NCBI RefSeq assembly: GCF_964340395.1
Contig: NC_135553.1
Span: 27,633,449-27,697,448, forward strand
DNA from: Glandiceps talaboti
Taxonomy: Eukaryota > Hemichordata > Enteropneusta > Spengelidae
DNA: 64,000 bases
Reading direction: 5' to 3'
A model generated the notes under the pieces. It made no database searches. It was not told the origin of the DNA and was given only the letters and a program-made list of their open reading frames with translations. This document shows, in pieces, positions 1 to 14,406 of this stretch. Made by a program: the position numbers and the translations under genes. The stretch's first letter is position 1; every line of letters begins with the position of its first letter.

Positions 1-1830
<1,830 letters not shown>

Positions 1831-1831
1831 G

Positions 1832-1920
<89 letters not shown>
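1832..1920. repeat. (TA)n microsatellite, about 90 bp
   Basis: Pure TA dinucleotides directly abutting the inverted copy of the 46-bp minisatellite that follows at 1921. Confidence 0.97.
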
Positions 1921-1923
<3 letters not shown>

Positions 1924-2750
1924 AGTAAACAATACCCAGTGGAGTTACAGTACTGTAAATATAATATATCCAGTCAACAATACCATTTTCAGTACAGTGC
2001 TGAAGTAAACAGTGCTCAACAAATATATACAGTACTGGATGTAGTATGTTTACAATACTGTAACTCCAATGTATATTGCTTACATGATGTATTGTTTACA
2101 ATACTGTAACTCCAATGGGTATTGTTTACTTGATGTATTGTTTACAGTACTGTAACTCCAATGGGTATTGTTTACTTGATGTATTGTTTACAGTACTGTA
2201 ACTCCAATGGTATTGTTTACTTGATGTATTGTTTACAATACTGTAACTCCAATGGGTATTGTTTACATGATGTATTGTTTACAATACTGTAACTCCAATG
2301 GGTATCGTTTACTTGATGTATTGTTTACAGTACTGTAACTCCAATGGGTATTGTTTACAGTACTGTAACTCCAATGCATATTGCTTACATGATGTATTGT
2401 TTACAATACTGTAACTCCAATGGGTATTGTTTACTTGATGTATTGTTTACAGTACTGTAACTCCAATGGGTATTGTTTACTTGATGTATTGTTTACAGTA
2501 CTGTAACTCCAATGTATATTGCTTACATGATGTATTGTTTACAATACTGTAACTCCAATGGGTATTGTTTACTTGATGTATTGTTTACAGTACTGTAACT
2601 CCAATGGGTATTGTTTACTTGATGTATTGTTTACAGTACTGTAACTCCAATGGGTATTGTTTACTGGATGTATTATGTTTACAATACTGTAACTCCAATG
2701 GGTATTGTTTACTGGATGTATTATGTTTATAGTAGTGTAACATTAAGGCC
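1921..2750. repeat. 46-bp minisatellite with an inverted leading copy
   Basis: From about 2041 to 2745 the sequence is a tandem array of a roughly 46-bp unit containing TTTACAGTACTGTAACTCC followed by AATGGGTATTGTTTACTTGA. Variants are ATGTATATTGCTTACATGA and a shortened unit near 2345. The segment 1921-1961 carries the same unit in the opposite orientation, including the distal ACTGGA ending used by the last monomers (about 2650-2720). A degenerate second inverted fragment is at about 1968-1985. The array is thus bounded by inverted copies, as in a foldback element whose interior has been amplified. The unit itself contains the palindrome CAGTACTG. Confidence 0.9.
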
Positions 2751-3044
2751 TAGTGGGTATTATATGCTGGATATATTATTTTATATTCCATATCATCTAG
2801 TCTACAAATATATTATCAGATAAATATACACAATAAATATTCACATTTATCTCTCCAATACAATCAATTGAAATAGATTTTTAAAAAAAAGATAAATAAC
2901 ATACAAATAAGAACCTTGTCATTCGATCAATATACATATTATTTTGGTAAGTTTAGTATTATAATGCTTACAAAGTAATATGTTTAGTTACTACTCTACC
3001 TAAAGATTCTTAACAACCCCTTATAATATATAACATAATATATT

Positions 3045-3049
<5 letters not shown>
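2751..3049. other. AT-rich spacer
   Basis: Strongly AT-rich single-copy sequence between the minisatellite and the next microsatellite. The beginning (to about 2790) still resembles decayed monomers of the 46-bp family (GTGGGTATTATATGCTGGATA). Confidence 0.5.
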
Positions 3050-3128
<79 letters not shown>

Positions 3129-3133
3129 TATAT

Positions 3134-3171
<38 letters not shown>
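3050..3171. repeat. Compound (TA)n(TG)n microsatellite
   Basis: About 80 bp of TA dinucleotides followed, after a short mixed stretch, by about 35 bp of TG dinucleotides. Such compound tracts arise by point mutation and slippage at the array edge. Confidence 0.97.
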
Positions 3172-3175
<4 letters not shown>

Positions 3176-3220
3176 ACAGTCTGTGTCAGGTAATGTTTTA
3201 CGGTCAGGGGTAAAATTGGT

Positions 3221-3341
3221 CATGGTGTGACCTATTTTGCCTTAACCTAGACTGTCAATGCCATGGTGTTACCTATTTTGCCTTAGCCTAGACTGCCAAT
3301 GCCATGGTGTTACCTATTTCACCTAGACTGTCAATGCCATG
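3221..3341. repeat. 41-bp direct repeat, three copies
   Basis: Units begin CATGGTGTKACCTATTT at 3221, 3262 and 3303. The third copy carries a small internal deletion. Period 41 bp. Confidence 0.92.
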
Positions 3342-3421
3342 ATATTTCAAATAAAGAAGAGAGAAAGATCTAACATCGAGACTTCATACCACTTCTGTTT
3401 ACCCTGAATACATCATCATCT

Positions 3422-3462
3422 ACTCACTCACTCACTCACTCACTCACTCACTCACTCACTCA
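3422..3462. repeat. (CTCA)n microsatellite
   Basis: About ten uninterrupted ACTC/CTCA tetranucleotides. Confidence 0.96.
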
Positions 3463-6128
3463 CACATACCTTCACTACACCTCTTTCACTGACAACCATA
3501 ACATAAATATGTTAGACCATAGACATTGTCCCTGCATTGTTTAGACATATTTCGTATGTCTATATTTTAAAGACGGTTTCAAAGTATCCAACATTGAGGC
3601 TTGTTTACAATTATTCCTAAACATGACATAGAGTATAAGCTAAACCTTTTTAAAAATCTTTTTGTAGAGCGTTTCAAAAATGAAAATGACAGCAATCATG
3701 TATAAGATACCTTAGCTTTACTTTCTTTATTATTAATATTTGGTGGCAATAAGTTATGAAATCCATTTTGCTACAAACTTCAAGCATGATGATTGTAACA
3801 TGCCCATGCGCGTAAAAATGTGAATACATGTACATTCCTACATACTTTAACGGTAGCCTGGTGAAATCTGTACATTTTTCTTTTAATAGGTTTGTTTCAT
3901 CTGATGACTTACAATATATATAAAACCATTATTCATCATCACAGTTACATGTAGTAGACAGACCGAATTCTGATTCGATGGCATATTGGTTGCACCCATG
4001 ATGATAGCGAAAATTCGCCTTCAGCGCTGTATTGTGATTGTGCAATCCCCAAATCAGCATAGATATGATACTAGATGAGGTTTTAGCGTTTATTCACTAC
4101 TACGACGTGTAAACTGTGTCTGAAAGATTCCATGCTCCCTGTACGTAGTATGCGGCTCAGAGATAAAAATCTCAAACTTTTTCTTTGTTCAAGAAAACTC
4201 AGTTGAAAACTCAGGGAAAATCAGAAGTTACGATAAACTACTTTGAAACTGATGCCTAAATAGCCATCTCAGAATCCAATATGGCCAACGAATATTATAT
4301 CCAATATGGCCAACGAATAGTGTATGTTATCTCTATAGGAAAATCAGAGATTGTCGATGTCCATTCAAAACAAGACGATGGGCCCAAAAGGGCCAGGAAC
4401 TAGCCTTCACATGATATGGGCAAAATTTAGAAAGATCTTAAGAACTTCGATTTTAAGGAAAATGGGTCCTTGAGGCGCACCCTATCTTAAATGTTAAAAA
4501 TCACATGTAGCTTATTTTCCTTGACGATCACATATTGCACTGTACTGTAAATTGTTGGCTTTCACACTCAGTTGACTTGGTCTAGGGTTAATAATATTGG
4601 CTTTCACACTCAGTTGACTTGGTCTAGGGTTAATGATATTTCAATAATGAACACACAAATGGTCATTTAATAAACTATCAAAGCCATCGCGTGCTATGCA
4701 ATATTCGCCCCTGTAAAAAATAAATATATACCCTCGGTAGTACACCATATTGTTAGTAGACACTGAGCTACTACTTCGGTAGCGATACCGAATAGTCAAT
4801 GCACATCGATCAACAAGTCGTTACTTGCCCGTTTTATTAGGAGCACAGTTTAAAATGATTGGAGGATTATTTTTATTTTTGTAGATATTTTTTATTTATT
4901 TTTTGAATATTCATTGAAAAAATAAAAACGTGCTACTGCGTTCTGTGGACGTCGGTGTTCAACTTGATATTCACATGTAAGCTTATATTTGCATACAAAT
5001 AATTTTAACTCAGAACAAGAAAGTGGTCACAATTTTGTACTACCAGTACTGTGAACCACCTCGAACAATGTTGTGAGTGTAACATATCTGATGTAAGGTT
5101 TTGAATACAATAGGAACTCGTACGTAATATACGTGTTTCAGACGGCATAGGCGGGCACTGGATCTCGTGACATTTGACGACAATGGGGCATTCGGCGGAA
5201 ACGTGCACACGTGACATCATACATGGGAACTGGTAACACCAGACGACATTTGACGGCAATGGAGCCGCGGTACATGCGGTAACGGGAATTTGTGACATCA
5301 GACTACGACCTCGCTGCATCACGGTGCTACACTGCTGTCACGGTGCTACACTGCTGTCCCGAGTGCTGTTCTCCCCAGTTTTTTATTGACGAATAGGGGA
5401 GTTCCCTTACATGTGTTAATCTATCCCCTGACTGTTTACAGCAAGGCTAGACTAGTACAACAACAAAAAACTCAGATCAATTAAAGGGTTATTTACAAAG
5501 GAAATGGTTCTTAAATGAATTTATAAGCTACACGACATTTGGGAACGCATTTACTTTCAATATTTAGCAATAAATCAATCAATTAGACAAGTGTTTTGGG
5601 CTACCGTAAGACAACATGTCACAACACAAACGCTGTTATTATGATGTATAATTGGTTTGTGGTCGATATTGGCAAAACACATACGGGTAGCTATCCGTTT
5701 ATTTAATTTTCATATTCAAACGCAGTTAAGTGTCAAAACGGAATTATTTCATAATAAAATATTTGAAGTCGATGCTAAGGCGACAGCTGTACTCGCAAAA
5801 GTCGAAAGTGTCTGTTTGAAACCCGACAACATAACCATGGTAGCTCTCGTTAATACCAGGCGTTATATGGTATTTTCGTAAGTGACATCGAAAACCCGAG
5901 CAAAAAAATCATAAAATGATTATTCTGTTCAAATCCTGCTGAATTTGTCACCATGGCAAGAATGGTGATGATTATGTAACATCATGGTGATGAGGAGGAG
6001 GAAGCGTAAATATTGTTTACAAGCTAACTGATGATATTTTATCATCAGCCTCGTTCAATGTTTACAATTTCGATGTTCGGCTCCGAATCTTAATTTTTAT
6101 ACAGCAACATGTTTATGACATGTTTGAG
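3463..6128. other. Gene-free stretch with two small duplications
   Basis: Unique AT-rich sequence. Visible structure: a tandem duplication with CCAATATGGCCAACGAATA at about 4278-4318; a 42-bp direct duplication at 4555-4638 (TTGGCTTTCACACTCAG...); and a short hairpin with 7-bp arms TTCGGTA/TACCGAA near 4774-4791. Open frames on both strands (for example 5005-5322 minus) show no domain I recognise. Confidence 0.45.
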
Positions 6129-6641
6129 TGTAGAGTGCCGGGGTAGAGTGCAGGTTTAGCTATAGAGTGTGTTCACTGCGTGATCGCAACAACTGTAGTG
6201 CCGGGGTAGAGTGCAGGTTTAGCTATAGAGTGTGTTCACTGCGTGATCGCAACAACTGTAGTGCCGGGGTAGAGTGCAGGTTTAGCTATAGAGTGTGTTC
6301 ACTGCGTGATCGCAACAACTGTAGTGCCGGGGTAGAGTGCAGGTTTAGCTATAGAGTGTGTTCACTGCGTGATCGCAACAACTGTAGTGCCGGGGTAGAG
6401 TGCAGGTTTAGCTGTAGAGTGTGTTCACTGCGTGATCACAACAACTGTAGTGCCGGGGTAGAGTGCAGGTTTAGCTGTAGAGTATGTTCACTGCGTGATC
6501 GCAACATATGTAGTGCCGGGGTAGAGTGCAGGTTTAGCTGTAGAGTGTGTTCACTGCGTGATCGCAACATCTGTAGTGCCGGGGTAGAGTGCAGGTTTAG
6601 CTGTAGAGTGTGTTCACTGCGTGATCACAACATCTGTAGTG
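6129..6641. repeat. 63-bp minisatellite, about eight copies
   Basis: Period exactly 63 bp; each unit contains GTGCCGGGGTAGAGTGCAGG and TTCACTGCGTGATCGCAAC. Because 63 is 21 codons, a Cys-rich frame of 159 codons stays open on the + strand. The few differences between copies (TAT/TGT, CGC/CAC, AAC/ATC or AAC/ATA) all change the amino acid, which argues against selection on a protein. Called as a repeat only. Confidence 0.95.
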
Positions 6642-9600
6642 AGTAAAAGAACAATACATGTACAACCTTAACGGTTGTACAATGTACTAAGTTTTGACAG
6701 GGAACAGTATGCCCTACATTACAATATTACGCTCACAAATAGGGTTAGACAATGATTTCTGCAATGCAGATACATGATCCAGGCTGCAAGATCTGCCGTA
6801 TTCATGTTATAGATATTTTACTACGTCATACCTTCATTAACATTGCAGTTAACAAAGGGATCATGGCATTGCTGCTTTCAGTGAAGATCATGTCCAAGAG
6901 CTGAAAGTGCCGTGACGTTGTAAAACATTTGTTGCCATGGTGCTCCTAGATGGTAAGGATACAGCTAGCAAGGTTAATAAATCGGCGAACATTACATTAA
7001 TGTGTCCAGATTACAAATTGTCACGTTACTAATAAATCATACAGCGATCGGAAGTCTCACGTCAACGCCCTAATATACGGGGTAAGTTGAGTAAGCTGGA
7101 AGGCCGACTTCAGTGTAACGTGTGCGTGCGTGCTAGATTCAGAACGACTCGAGTACAGCTTCGGCGTGTTTTTCTATGTCACGTCATTGGCATCAGAAGG
7201 AGTCGTAATGTCAATTCTTTGAATGACAAATGTTAAACTAATCTGAGAATACAGCAGTTGGTTTGATTTTTTGGCATTTTTAATCATTTTGCTGTTTATT
7301 ACTGTGTCAGTTCTTAACTCGACATGCAAATATGAGTACTTCCACGATGCGATCAGTTATGTACGTACGCCATGTATTACATAATGTAGTAAGCCAACCA
7401 GTATTGAAATACGGGTATTATACATATATGCACACTTCTGACATTTCATCCATTGAAACTGTAAACTATCAGAAGCACTGGTGATGTTTTTAGACGAATC
7501 AACCCCTATTGTTTCTAATCGCTGCCAATACTGGCCACTACTCGTCATATATGATGTATCCATATGGTGTGCAGTACACCAGCACTGCACACATCAAGAA
7601 GAGAATTTGCAAACTTCTACATGTATCACCACCATTTGTCTTTTACAATTAGTTAAATTTATTGAAGGGAAGAAAATCAACAAAAGTCGTAGAAAAGTAG
7701 TTCTCAACACAAAAGTTTAATCCATGAGTAAAACCACGTATGCACAACACTTCAAATGGGGGTTAAACACGTAAAGTACAAATACGACACAGCGATGCCA
7801 CTAACAAAATGTAAGGTTCGTGAATTGGCGAAAATCAGCGAATCCATGACCAAGTACAAAATCACCGTCTTTCAAACTGCTATAGTTGTCAATATAGAAT
7901 GTAGAAGAAGTAAATAGTATTAAATGTTCAGATAGACCCCCAAAAAATCAATCGAATTCATGTTTATCCATAAAAATCATATTATTTACAAAATTATTCA
8001 TCGAAGCTTGTAACATCAACGTACCAAATGTATTACTAGTACGGAGTACACAAATACATGGATTTTTAAAACATCAATGTCAACTGAGATGAGGCGACCG
8101 TATGGGTTCTTTACGTATATACATAGCCACCAATACAGATTACTAATATTAACTGATCGACGGATGTTCTTTAATTTAAGGATGCCATGCGCAAGCTCAA
8201 CAATACTACCTGCCACAAAATGAAATTTCAGCGAATGAACGACTTGTTGTCCCCGGGCTACTCGCCTTCCTAGTGTTCTTGTACGGCATGATATCATAGA
8301 GTTTGCAATCGACCCGGTTTTTCATTTCCCCTGACCTAGGGCAAAATAGACAATTTTCAAGATTTTCTCCCTCTTACGGCATAGTCAAAACACAAGCTGG
8401 TTTTCATATTTAAAAAGCTTAGCAGTATTCATTCAAGTCTATATCGCCTGACATCTGACTATATCTTAACACTTTGGTACTGACATGAAATCGATTCCTA
8501 TTTATTGAGAGCCTCCCTTGGCAATACGCTGGAATTATCTAGTTCTCTGCGAATTATTACTTTTATTGGACAAAATGGAATACATGAATTGAAGATGTAT
8601 GGTATAAGTTTGGGTGGCGTTTAATTTCACATCAACAGAATGACGACTTGACTGACTCCACTGAAACCACCACACTGGAAGTCCTCTATTTATATACTTA
8701 GTATATACACGGTCGTTCAAAGATCATCAGACGTGATGTGTCAAAATTAAAATATAGGAATACTGTCTGATTTGAAATTATAGAAGAGACCTTACTAAAT
8801 GACTTTCCACCCGAGGGTAAAAAGTTCGTCAAGTATGCGAGCCATGTGATGAGAACGCGGCGAATAGTGCTGAAACACCGACAGTGGGCGATAATTTCAC
8901 GTGATGCTCACATTAGTGTTACCGAAGTACGTGTCACGGTGACTTACTGTCGGTTTACCAATCCATTGTCATAGCCATTATCGGTGGCAGTCACCATCAC
9001 GGTCCAATGTCAATCTTATCAACATACCTGGGCAAGTTCACGTACACCTTCACAAACAAAACATTTGCAATTTCAAAATTCTAGTGGCGTGCATGACGTG
9101 ACATTAGTGTACACTGACCTATTAAACATACGGCAAAACTACTGTTTTTGATCGGATAAACGATACACTGTTTACACTGTCTAATTTTTGTCTCTGTGTA
9201 TACTGCGACAATGAGAAGCTCTTGTTATTTTGAACTTGCCATTCGTATAATACTAGGTACATATATTTTCAAACTACAGAGCACATGGCTCTCGAAACAA
9301 TATACTGCATTGATCGACGATATGGAACAAATTTTGCAGACATGCGTGGAGACGTTTTTCGGTACCAGAGAAAAAAAAAAGAATTATGAGAGCAGGCGAA
9401 AAAGGCCTGATAGGCCTAGAGATCACAAAGATCAGACTAGAATTGCACAGTCTTGTTAATACCAATAATGTAATGACTGTGACAGCTGCACATATTACTA
9501 TATACTAGTATGTGTATTGTGGTCGTAGTACAAACCAATGTCCTTTGGTTTCTACGAGCTCTACAAATTGTTCAGAATTCTCCCCTTTTTTTGCATTGGC

Positions 9601-10430
9601 ATTAAGATTGTACAGTATAATTACCTCCCAGTTTTTAATACACTGTAAGCTTGCAGGTTGCAGGGTGTACGACCGGAGCAATCGGATCTACCTCTCAGCA
9701 AAGAAAAATGGAAATACAACCCTTTCCGGATACAAAATGACATGTTTCGAACAGCTCCCCCGTACTTAGCGATTCAATCCTGTGCACCCCGACTTTGTTT
9801 AGCCGATGTGGAAAATGGGAAAATGCGAACTATATTTCAAAAAAAAGAACCAGAGGTGAACGTCAAAACTTTGCCAATGATAAAAGTCTAAGTGAAAAAT
9901 GTAATCCTTTCTGCAGAAACGTGAACAATACTCTTTGCCCTTGGTCCTCCAGCACTACAGTGCCCATGGCTGAAACATTATTAACAAATGTACAGAACAC
10001 AAATTTTATCTATGTTTTTTGTTAGATATTGTGTTTAAAATTTAAGGTTTTGTGACACTGGTTCATTAAAAAGTAATAACATCTTTCTATGTCTTATATG
10101 GATTCTACTCTAACTTTGAAACAGTCGACGTCACGTTTTGGCACATGACGGTATCAAGCGTGCCATCTATGTTATCATGTCGTTATCTCTGTCATATTTA
10201 TCAACATTATTTGGTGTGGTAAACAACCACTGGTGGCGATTTGCCGGCATGTTGTGTGAGATGAACACGACATCAGATAGTATATAGATGTTGCCGAGAT
10301 TAATCACTTACAATACCGCGTAAATAAGCCATTTTTTTCGTGTAGCCTGCAAACAATATAACTCACATGTACTTGCACATGCTCCATTCATACCATTCAT
10401 ACCGACACGACATCTCAACTCTAGCCACAA

Positions 10431-10432
<2 letters not shown>
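6642..10432. other. Gene-free stretch, relatively CpG-rich
   Basis: Unique sequence with normal CpG frequency compared with the right half of the window. Short open frames occur on both strands, but none has recognisable motifs or a clear splice or start context. No RNA gene seen. Confidence 0.4.
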
Positions 10433-10500
<68 letters not shown>

Positions 10501-10523
10501 TAATATATATATATATATATATA

Positions 10524-10616
<93 letters not shown>

Positions 10617-10624
10617 ATACACAC

Positions 10625-10689
<65 letters not shown>

Positions 10690-10690
10690 T
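10433..10690. repeat. Compound (TA)n(CA)n microsatellite, about 260 bp
   Basis: About 180 bp of TA dinucleotides, broken by two ACTAA interruptions and a few ACATA/TGTA steps, followed by about 75 bp of CA dinucleotides with rare ACGC or ACATAC variants. This is the largest dinucleotide block in the window. Confidence 0.97.
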
Positions 10691-13600
10691 TATGTGTATA
10701 GCCATGTACTAGTATTGAACCCACAGTGGCGAACTTGTTGTACGTTGGTCCTACATGTATAACAATGGTAAAATCGGATAAGGTAGTAACGTCTGCGTTA
10801 GCTCCGCTACCAGCTCGGCCTAGATGATCAATGAACTCACCATTCCGATAATAGAATCGACGGCAAAATCTGATACTCGCGCAGTAAGTTATTAGAGAAA
10901 TGCTGTACAGTTAAAAAATGATGCACTCCTTGCCAAGACTACTAATTGCGACTTTGCAATGTTCACTATTTACATGGTTCACTGGTTTTACCTCTTACAC
11001 TCAATATGTGTCCCCGGAATTATTTGCTTGTCCAATGTAGAGGTCACGTCAACTGCTATATTTCAGCCATCACCCATTGTGAAATCCAGTAACGTGACAT
11101 CTGCCACACAGTCTGTGCCCATGTTCAAAGCCCGGTCTAGATCATGGGCGCTGCTCATAAGTAGAACAGCCGACTGGGTTTGGTTATGTATTTATATCAG
11201 AATGACGTCATTATTAGATAAACGAGATTAAGAAGCCATATAAGTGACAACATTAGGTTGTTTTATTGACAAGGTTGTAGTCACGCCCATCTGACCTAAG
11301 ACAACCAATAGGGATAAAGTATGCCCAGAATGTGACATTAGATATGGTGTGTACGCACCTTGAGTACGTAAACATTAGCCACATGTCACATGCCTGCTTT
11401 TGATTTACACGACTCCCCCTCTGAAGCGTGTAAAGAAGCCTTTACGTACCAACAACGATCATCTAGTATGCTAGTAGCGTACATGCGTGTATTCAGGAAT
11501 TCACCCCCAGCAGACTTGCTCAGTGTAACATGGCACAGTAATGGCGAGCTTTTCATAGCAGGGACAGAATTTACTAGTTGGCGTGGACGTTTTTTTGTAA
11601 TCGTTTGACCCCGTTTTCACATCCACCGTTGACCCCGTGTGGGTTAGTTATGAGTTTTTCACAGATGTTTGATTGTTTTGTTCTTCACCGCGTGGTAATT
11701 TGCTGTGTACCGTTTTCATAGGATTCGACACATCACAACACAACACAACACAACACAAGAACAATAACGGTGGAGGTAAGAGCGAGTCAACTGCAGATCT
11801 CGAGTAGCAATGATGATGATGATGATGATGATGAACAACATTTTTGTCAGATTCTGTACTTTATGCCACGTCACGATCAACAAATCGTACCGTTGGCCTA
11901 GATCTTGTCTTAGGAGCTATTACGGTTGTGTATTTTAGGACTAGGTGATTAGTGGTTGCAGAGTTAGAAGTAAAACCTTGCGTACATAAATCAAAGAGCG
12001 TGCTCGTTTTTATGGCCTCTCACAAAAGCAGCCGTGCACGCCCAAGGTAGTCTAATAGTCCTTGCAAAAAAACATGTCAACATAACAACGAAAATCAACA
12101 TTAACCTCGCAGGCTGCATTGCGACTCTCCATGGCCTCTGCTTTTGCAATGCTAATGCCAAACAGGCCACACAAAAAGCCTCCCCGAAGCCATCCACAAA
12201 TAAAAATGCCTTCAGAATCACATATGTATTGTTCGTGTCTGAATTGCTTATTGAAATAGAATTCTCGTTCTAAAACTTGTATGGCGGGGAAACGTGTACT
12301 CATGACGAGTGAATTCCATACCAGTGCAGCAAGCTATAAAGGATTGCATTTTACTAGAGATACGTTTCAGTCGTCAGGCTCCATTTACAAGACTGTTTCT
12401 CCCGATATAAATTTAAAATGGCCGCGGCCTATGTGGAAGCTTATACTAGCTTAGGCAACGGTCTCTGAGGACTCGGAACTGTGAGCTGGACTTGTCGAAA
12501 TTTATTCCACGAGCACAGAGCTTCATCATCGAAGAGGATCTCCGCTTTACGGCGAAGTCCAAGGGGAGACTAATATTTCACCGTGGTACGTTCAAATACC
12601 GTAGAATACATTGGAGGCAAGAACGGTATCTTTTAAACAGAGGTAAACAACTTTTTAAAAGTCTCTCTGTACATGTCTATTGCAGACTACATGCATGTAT
12701 GCCATTATCAAATAGAAGAGATGCATCGAAAAAGAACTTTTATTTTTGTGCACATGTCGCTATTTCTAAAGACTGTTTTCAAAACTACTAAAGAACTAAA
12801 TCCAGTGTTCAAGTTATTATCTTGACTTGTTTCAAGCAAATGTGTGCGTGTCTTCCAGAAAATTAAATTAAACACTATAGCTAGATATAATTCATGGTTA
12901 CTAGGCACATGCTAGGACACAATATTCAGACAGTAAACATTCCAAACTTGGTTATTTTAACTTTCAAATTTTGCGGTGATGCGTAAATCCCCGTCAGCGA
13001 GGTCCCTGGATTGGAGCGTGTACAACGACAGACGTTGTCCGTTTGCTATATCTTTGACCAACATACAGCGTCAGTCAACAATTGTTGGGCGTAATTTTCA
13101 TGAAAGTGTTGCACGATTTATCGAGAACATATGATCGACAAAAACAGTGATTACTGTAAAGCTGAAAGTAAAAGTTAACTCTATTTCTGAAGTTCAAATA
13201 CAATGACACGATATTGTGTTAAATATATACAAATTAAAGTGTATCGATTACAGGTGACAGTCAGTGAAGCACCAAAACTCATGTGTAGTAACAGTTGTTG
13301 AGTTCGTATTTCCCGAGATGTTATACTAGTAAAAATACATCGATTTTGATATAATTGATTTGTCATATTGGTCAACCAGCATAACAAGGAGAGAAAAATC
13401 AAACCTCTAACCGTTGGAAAAGAAAAACACTGGATGTGCACTGCATGTCGACTGGACACGCGACAGGCAAATCCTCACATGTATCGTGTATGTCGCGTAA
13501 TTTTAACACTGTAATGTAAGTGAGTGTTTCTTTTTGTTTGTTTTTTAGTTTTTGAAAAAAAAATAGTTTTACATGTAATTGTCAGAACAAATTACAAATG

Positions 13601-14179
13601 TACTAATTGCAACTCGATCTATTAGCCCAGAGAAATGATGTCATTATATTTATAACAACAGATGCACCCAAAGCAGTCGTGTATTTCCATTTTCCATTTT
13701 AGATATTTTATTTTTGTTATTTTTGTTCATGCTTTCGGTAACACAACTGTAAAATATCGACACCCAGTGTTTGACCCGATGTAGAGTATAGTAAAACTTA
13801 TCACGGCAGGATATCGGATAATAATATCTTCCAAGGTGCTGCAAGGCAAGTAGAGGTATTTTAGACATCGGTGCAAACTGAACTGCTGCGGAGTGTTTCG
13901 TCGTCACGCCATGTTCACCGCTTTTGATAAAAGCCCAGTCTCAGATGGGCGTAGTTGAGGCGATTATACCAATCCCTGTGCGATATTTGCATTTCTGTCA
14001 AATAAGTGCCCATGTCACGGTCACTTTCGCCGTGTATTTGCTTCGGCTGGCACATTGGTGTGTTGTTGTACAGCGGCAAACGTCGTCTTTTTGTCTAGTT
14101 GACTCATAGCAACACTAACATTATGTGTGAAATGCGTGCATACATCTATACACACGATCTCTCCGCCTTACTCCGTCTG
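10691..14179. other. Gene-free stretch with two short microsatellites
   Basis: Unique sequence apart from an (ACAAC)n tract at about 11734-11758 and a (GAT)n tract at about 11811-11834. Overlapping open frames on both strands at 11991-12303 are mutual shadows without a domain. No gene supported. Confidence 0.45.
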
Positions 14180-14406
14180 TCTGTCTTTTCTGTCTGTCTT
14201 TTTTATCTATCTAACTATCTATCTATCTATCTATCTATCTGTCTGTCTATCTCTGTCTCTTTCTCTTTTTTTCTTGTTTGTTTGTTTGTTTGTTTGTTTG
14301 TTTGTTTGTTTGTTTGTTTGCTATTTTCTTTCTTGTTTCTTCTTACTGCCTACCTACCCCCTCTTTCTGTCTCCCTCTCCCCCCTCTCTCTCTCTCTCCC
14401 CCCCCC
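14180..14406. repeat. Pyrimidine-rich low-complexity block: (CTAT)n, (TTTG)n, (CT)n
   Basis: A 230-bp block that is T/C-rich on the + strand. In order it holds CTGT repeats, CTAT tetranucleotides (about 14204-14240), TTTG/GTTT tetranucleotides (about 14273-14322), CT-rich sequence and a terminal C-run. Three different slippage-prone units are adjacent. Confidence 0.95.

Noticed and set aside
6167-6646. Cys-rich 21-residue repeat protein
   Set aside because: The frame follows from the 63-bp period, and inter-copy differences are all nonsynonymous.
10363-10762. Long Ile/Tyr, Thr/His and Cys/Val frames over dinucleotide tracts (also at 536, 1750, 2996, 17591, 19238)
   Set aside because: Dinucleotide repeats lacking stops in a register always give such frames; they are not genes.
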